Shown here in pieces: positions 6,562 through 7,877 of a stretch of 7,877 nt of DNA (position 1 is the first letter of the stretch; each line of letters opens with the position of its first letter). The notes beneath the pieces were generated by a model. The model saw only the letters and a program-made list of their open reading frames with translations, had not been told where the DNA came from and did not search any database. This DNA comes from JANOYC01 sp031428675 (GTDB lineage Bacteria; Actinomycetota; Actinomycetes; Actinomycetales; Microbacteriaceae), in NCBI GenBank assembly GCA_031428675.1, contig JANOYC010000079.1:1-7877 (forward strand), in the 5' to 3' direction. Position numbers and translations under genes: made by a program.

Positions 6562-6620
6562 GCGACCGATTGCAGGGGAGAGAATGTAACCGTTTGCGGA
6601 GAGCGTCGGTATCGCCCGCA
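6537..6620. repeat. 11-bp perfect inverted repeat bracketing the operon promoter region
   Basis: TGCGGGCGATA at 6537-6547 and its exact reverse complement TATCGCCCGCA at 6610-6620 are separated by 62 bases. The left arm occupies the spacer between the -35 and -10 boxes, and the right arm lies upstream. Arm centres are 73 bp apart, close to seven helical turns. The right arm is followed by two ACAACG half-sites (6620-6625 and 6626-6631). Both arms lie between the LacI stop and the binding-protein gene. The role is unknown. Confidence 0.5.
6585..6598. promoter_or_regulatory. Possible second LacI/cre-like site upstream of the promoter
   Basis: TGTAACCGTTTGCG has a central CG and matches 12 of 14 positions of the Bacillus CcpA cre consensus TGWAANCGNTNWCA. 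It lies 24 bases upstream of the -35 box. The two halves are only partly symmetric. It could be a site for a global LacI-family regulator or an auxiliary site for the neighbouring repressor. The call rests on motif similarity alone. Confidence 0.35.
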
Positions 6621-6675
6621 CAACGACAACGCGCGTGCCGGCATACCAGGCGAGGACGGTTTACTCAGCGACTCG

Positions 6676-7689
6676 CTATGAACGTGTCGTCGATTCTCGC
6701 CGGATGACCCGGCTTGCCGGCATTGCAAGCCTCGGCGGTACCAACTCCGTCTCCTGGTCGATGCGCTCACAAAGCAGCCGCACCGCCTCTTCGGCAATTG
6801 CGTCCCTGCCCGGGTCCACCGAGGACAGCGTCGGCAAGGAGTATCTCGTCTCGTCGATGTCGTCAAAACCGATGATCGCGACGTCATCGGGCACACGCAG
6901 TCCCGACTCCTGAATCACGCGCATGGCCCCGAGCGCCATCGCGTCATTGAATGCGACCACCCCGTCGAAGGGCACGCCGCGACCGAGGAAATCTCGCATC
7001 GCCGCAGCCCCATTTGATCGATGCCACGATCCGGATACGCACAGCAAATCATCATCGAATGTGATGCCCGCGTTCGCTAACGCCTGACGGTAGCCATCCA
7101 ACCTCAGGCCAGCTGAACCGATCACTTCTCCGGGGTGCACCCCGAGCGCGACGATACGACGACATCCGATCGATATCAGGTGGTCGGTGGCCGCGCGCAC
7201 CCCCTCAACGTTCTCCATCGTGACGTGGTCATTGGGTGCATTGAAGATGCTTTCGCCCAAAAGCACGAGCGGCGTGGAAATCTGGAGCAGGTCGATGTCG
7301 TCTTCGCCCAGTGCGAGGACGCTGTACAGGATGCCGTCGACGGCCGTCATCCGCTGTCCGCGCAGGGTCGCGATCTCCTCCTCCCTGCCGCCACCGATCT
7401 GTTGGATGAAAACAGCTAGGTTGCGTTTGGCCGCGGCGCGCATGACCGAGTCGGCGAGCTCGGCGAAGTAGGCGTTCCGGAGGTCGGGGATGATGAGCGC
7501 GATGACACCCGACTTGCCTGAGCGCAGGCCGCGGGCTGCCAGATTCGGGCGATATCCCAGCGTGTCGATGGCATCCAACACACGCTGGCGGGTCGACGGT
7601 CGCACGTGAGGAAAATCGTTGACGACGTTTGAGACCGTTTTGATCGACACGCCAGCCACTCGCGCTACGTCGTGCATGGTCGCCGACAC
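6676..7689 (-). CDS. LacI-family repressor, likely controlling the arabinoside operon
   Basis: This 337-residue protein has full LacI-family length. The N-terminal helix-turn-helix is at about 5-24 (MHDVARVAGVSIKTVSNVVN), and the hinge helix region at about 46-57 has YRPNLAARGLRSG. The effector-binding core begins with SGVIALIIPDLRNAYFAEL and contains FNDAMALGAMRVIQESGL and DDVAIIGFDDIDETRYSLP, all standard for the family. The start is GTG at 7689, because AGGAG lies 5 bases upstream; an ATG four codons later has no ribosome site at a suitable distance. The gene sits directly upstream of the importer operon on the same strand. Near-identical palindromes at its own promoter and the operon's promoter suggest that it represses both until a sugar, probably arabinose or an arabino-oligosaccharide, binds it. 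That ligand is inference from the neighbours. No clear intrinsic terminator follows it, so some read-through into the operon is possible. Confidence 0.94.
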   Translation of the reverse strand: MSATMHDVARVAGVSIKTVSNVVNDFPHVRPSTRQRVLDAIDTLGYRPNLAARGLRSGKSGVIALIIPDLRNAYFAELADSVMRAAAKRNLAVFIQQIGGGREEEIATLRGQRMTAVDGILYSVLALGEDDIDLLQISTPLVLLGESIFNAPNDHVTMENVEGVRAATDHLISIGCRRIVALGVHPGEVIGSAGLRLDGYRQALANAGITFDDDLLCVSGSWHRSNGAAAMRDFLGRGVPFDGVVAFNDAMALGAMRVIQESGLRVPDDVAIIGFDDIDETRYSLPTLSSVDPGRDAIAEEAVRLLCERIDQETELVPPRLAMPASRVIRRESTTRS

Positions 7690-7694
7690 GAGGT

Positions 7695-7699
7695 CTCCT
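7695..7699 (-). promoter_or_regulatory. Ribosome binding site that fixes the repressor's GTG start
   Basis: AGGAG on the minus strand with a 5-base spacer to the GTG at 7689. It would be 17 bases from the in-frame ATG at 7677, which is too far. Confidence 0.65.
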
Positions 7700-7705
7700 C
7701 ACGGT

Positions 7706-7720
7706 CGCCGAGCATCGGCG
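7706..7720 (-). other. Small hairpin in the repressor leader, just before its ribosome binding site
   Basis: CGCCGA and TCGGCG form a perfect 6-bp stem with a 3-base loop, 6 bases upstream of the AGGAG. It lacks a U-run. It could modestly affect translation or be chance in GC-rich DNA. Confidence 0.35.
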
Positions 7721-7731
7721 TCATCAGCGAC

Positions 7732-7748
7732 TTTACAACGTCGGAAAA
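7732..7748. promoter_or_regulatory. LacI-type operator in the repressor's own promoter
   Basis: TTTACAACGTCGGAAAA keeps the left half of the operon operator (TTTACAACG) exactly and differs in two bases of the right half. It lies 43-59 bases before the GTG and overlaps a possible -10 box. It is probably a weaker site for autorepression. Confidence 0.65.
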
Positions 7749-7760
7749 CCCAACCCGCAA
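7732..7760 (-). promoter_or_regulatory. Possible promoter of the repressor gene
   Basis: On the minus strand, TTGCGG (7755-7760) and TGTAAA (7732-7737) are separated by 17 bases. The -35 match is poor (three of six) and the -10 match is four of six. Overlap with the operator-like site makes the placement more credible, but it is not certain. Confidence 0.35.
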
Positions 7761-7764
7761 CCAA

Positions 7765-7877
7765 TCAGCGAGAGAGCGCCGGCACTGTGCGTGGCCGAAC
7801 GATCAACCACAGCGACGCGATCGCCACGAAGGCAGCAATCGCCATCATCGCCCCCATGGGCACTGCGCTGGTGATGC
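7765..7877 (-). CDS. C-terminal end of a membrane protein, possibly a transporter
   Basis: Thirty-six complete codons before a TGA at 7765-7767 are open to the right edge. They encode one hydrophobic helix (PMGAMMAIAAFVAIASLWLI) followed by a short basic tail ending VRPRTVPALSR. A last membrane helix with a short arginine-containing tail is common at the C-terminus of major facilitator transporters, but this fragment is too short to assign a family. It is on the same strand as the repressor gene and ends 75 bases before it. Confidence 0.6.
   Translation of the reverse strand, partial: ITSAVPMGAMMAIAAFVAIASLWLIVRPRTVPALSR

Noticed and set aside
6620..6631. Two tandem ACAACG half-sites as a further operator
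   Set aside because: They are direct repeats without the matching CGTTGT halves, so they do not form a LacI palindrome; six-base matches are expected by chance.
6599..6675. A terminator after the repressor gene
   Set aside because: Only very short stems are visible, such as AGCGA/TCGCT at 6667-6677, which overlaps the stop codon, and none has a U-run.

Overview
The window holds eight genes, all on the minus strand: six complete and one cut at each edge. The sequence has high GC with GC-rich third codon positions. GTG starts follow clear AGGAG or AAGGGA ribosome binding sites, and the sugar-binding protein is a lipoprotein. Together with the protein styles, this suggests a high-GC actinobacterium, possibly of the Microbacteriaceae. 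That placement is inference from style and not from a marker gene. No RNA genes, CRISPR arrays, insertion sequences or transposases were seen.

In transcription order (right to left): the last 36 codons of a membrane protein (7765-7877); a LacI-family repressor (6676-7689) with an operator-like site in its own promoter; a 241-base control region (6435-6675) with a strong sigma-70-like promoter and a doubled LacI-type operator; a sugar-binding lipoprotein (5082-6434); an intercistronic hairpin (5023-5062); two sugar ABC permeases that overlap by 4 bases (4019-4984 and 3108-4022); an intracellular GH51 alpha-L-arabinofuranosidase (1558-3069); a PAP2-family membrane phosphatase (877-1515); and a second LacI-family regulator that runs off the left edge (1-780).

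The core is an uptake-and-cleavage operon for arabinose-containing oligosaccharides. The lipoprotein binds the sugar outside the cell, the two permeases form the channel, and the cytoplasmic arabinofuranosidase removes terminal arabinofuranose. The gene order (binding protein, permease, permease, arabinofuranosidase) is the same as Bacillus subtilis araN-araP-araQ-abfA. There the regulator is the GntR-type AraR; here a LacI-type protein appears to do the job. No ABC ATPase lies in the window, so a shared MsiK/MalK-type ATPase elsewhere is the likely partner. Near-identical palindromes at the operon promoter and the repressor's own promoter tie the repressor to this operon.

This looks like an ordinary carbohydrate-utilisation locus and not a new kind of system. 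The parts most worth a second look are regulatory: two overlapping operators 12 bp apart over the predicted transcription start, an 11-bp inverted repeat that brackets the promoter, a second LacI/cre-like site upstream, and a large hairpin after the binding-protein gene.
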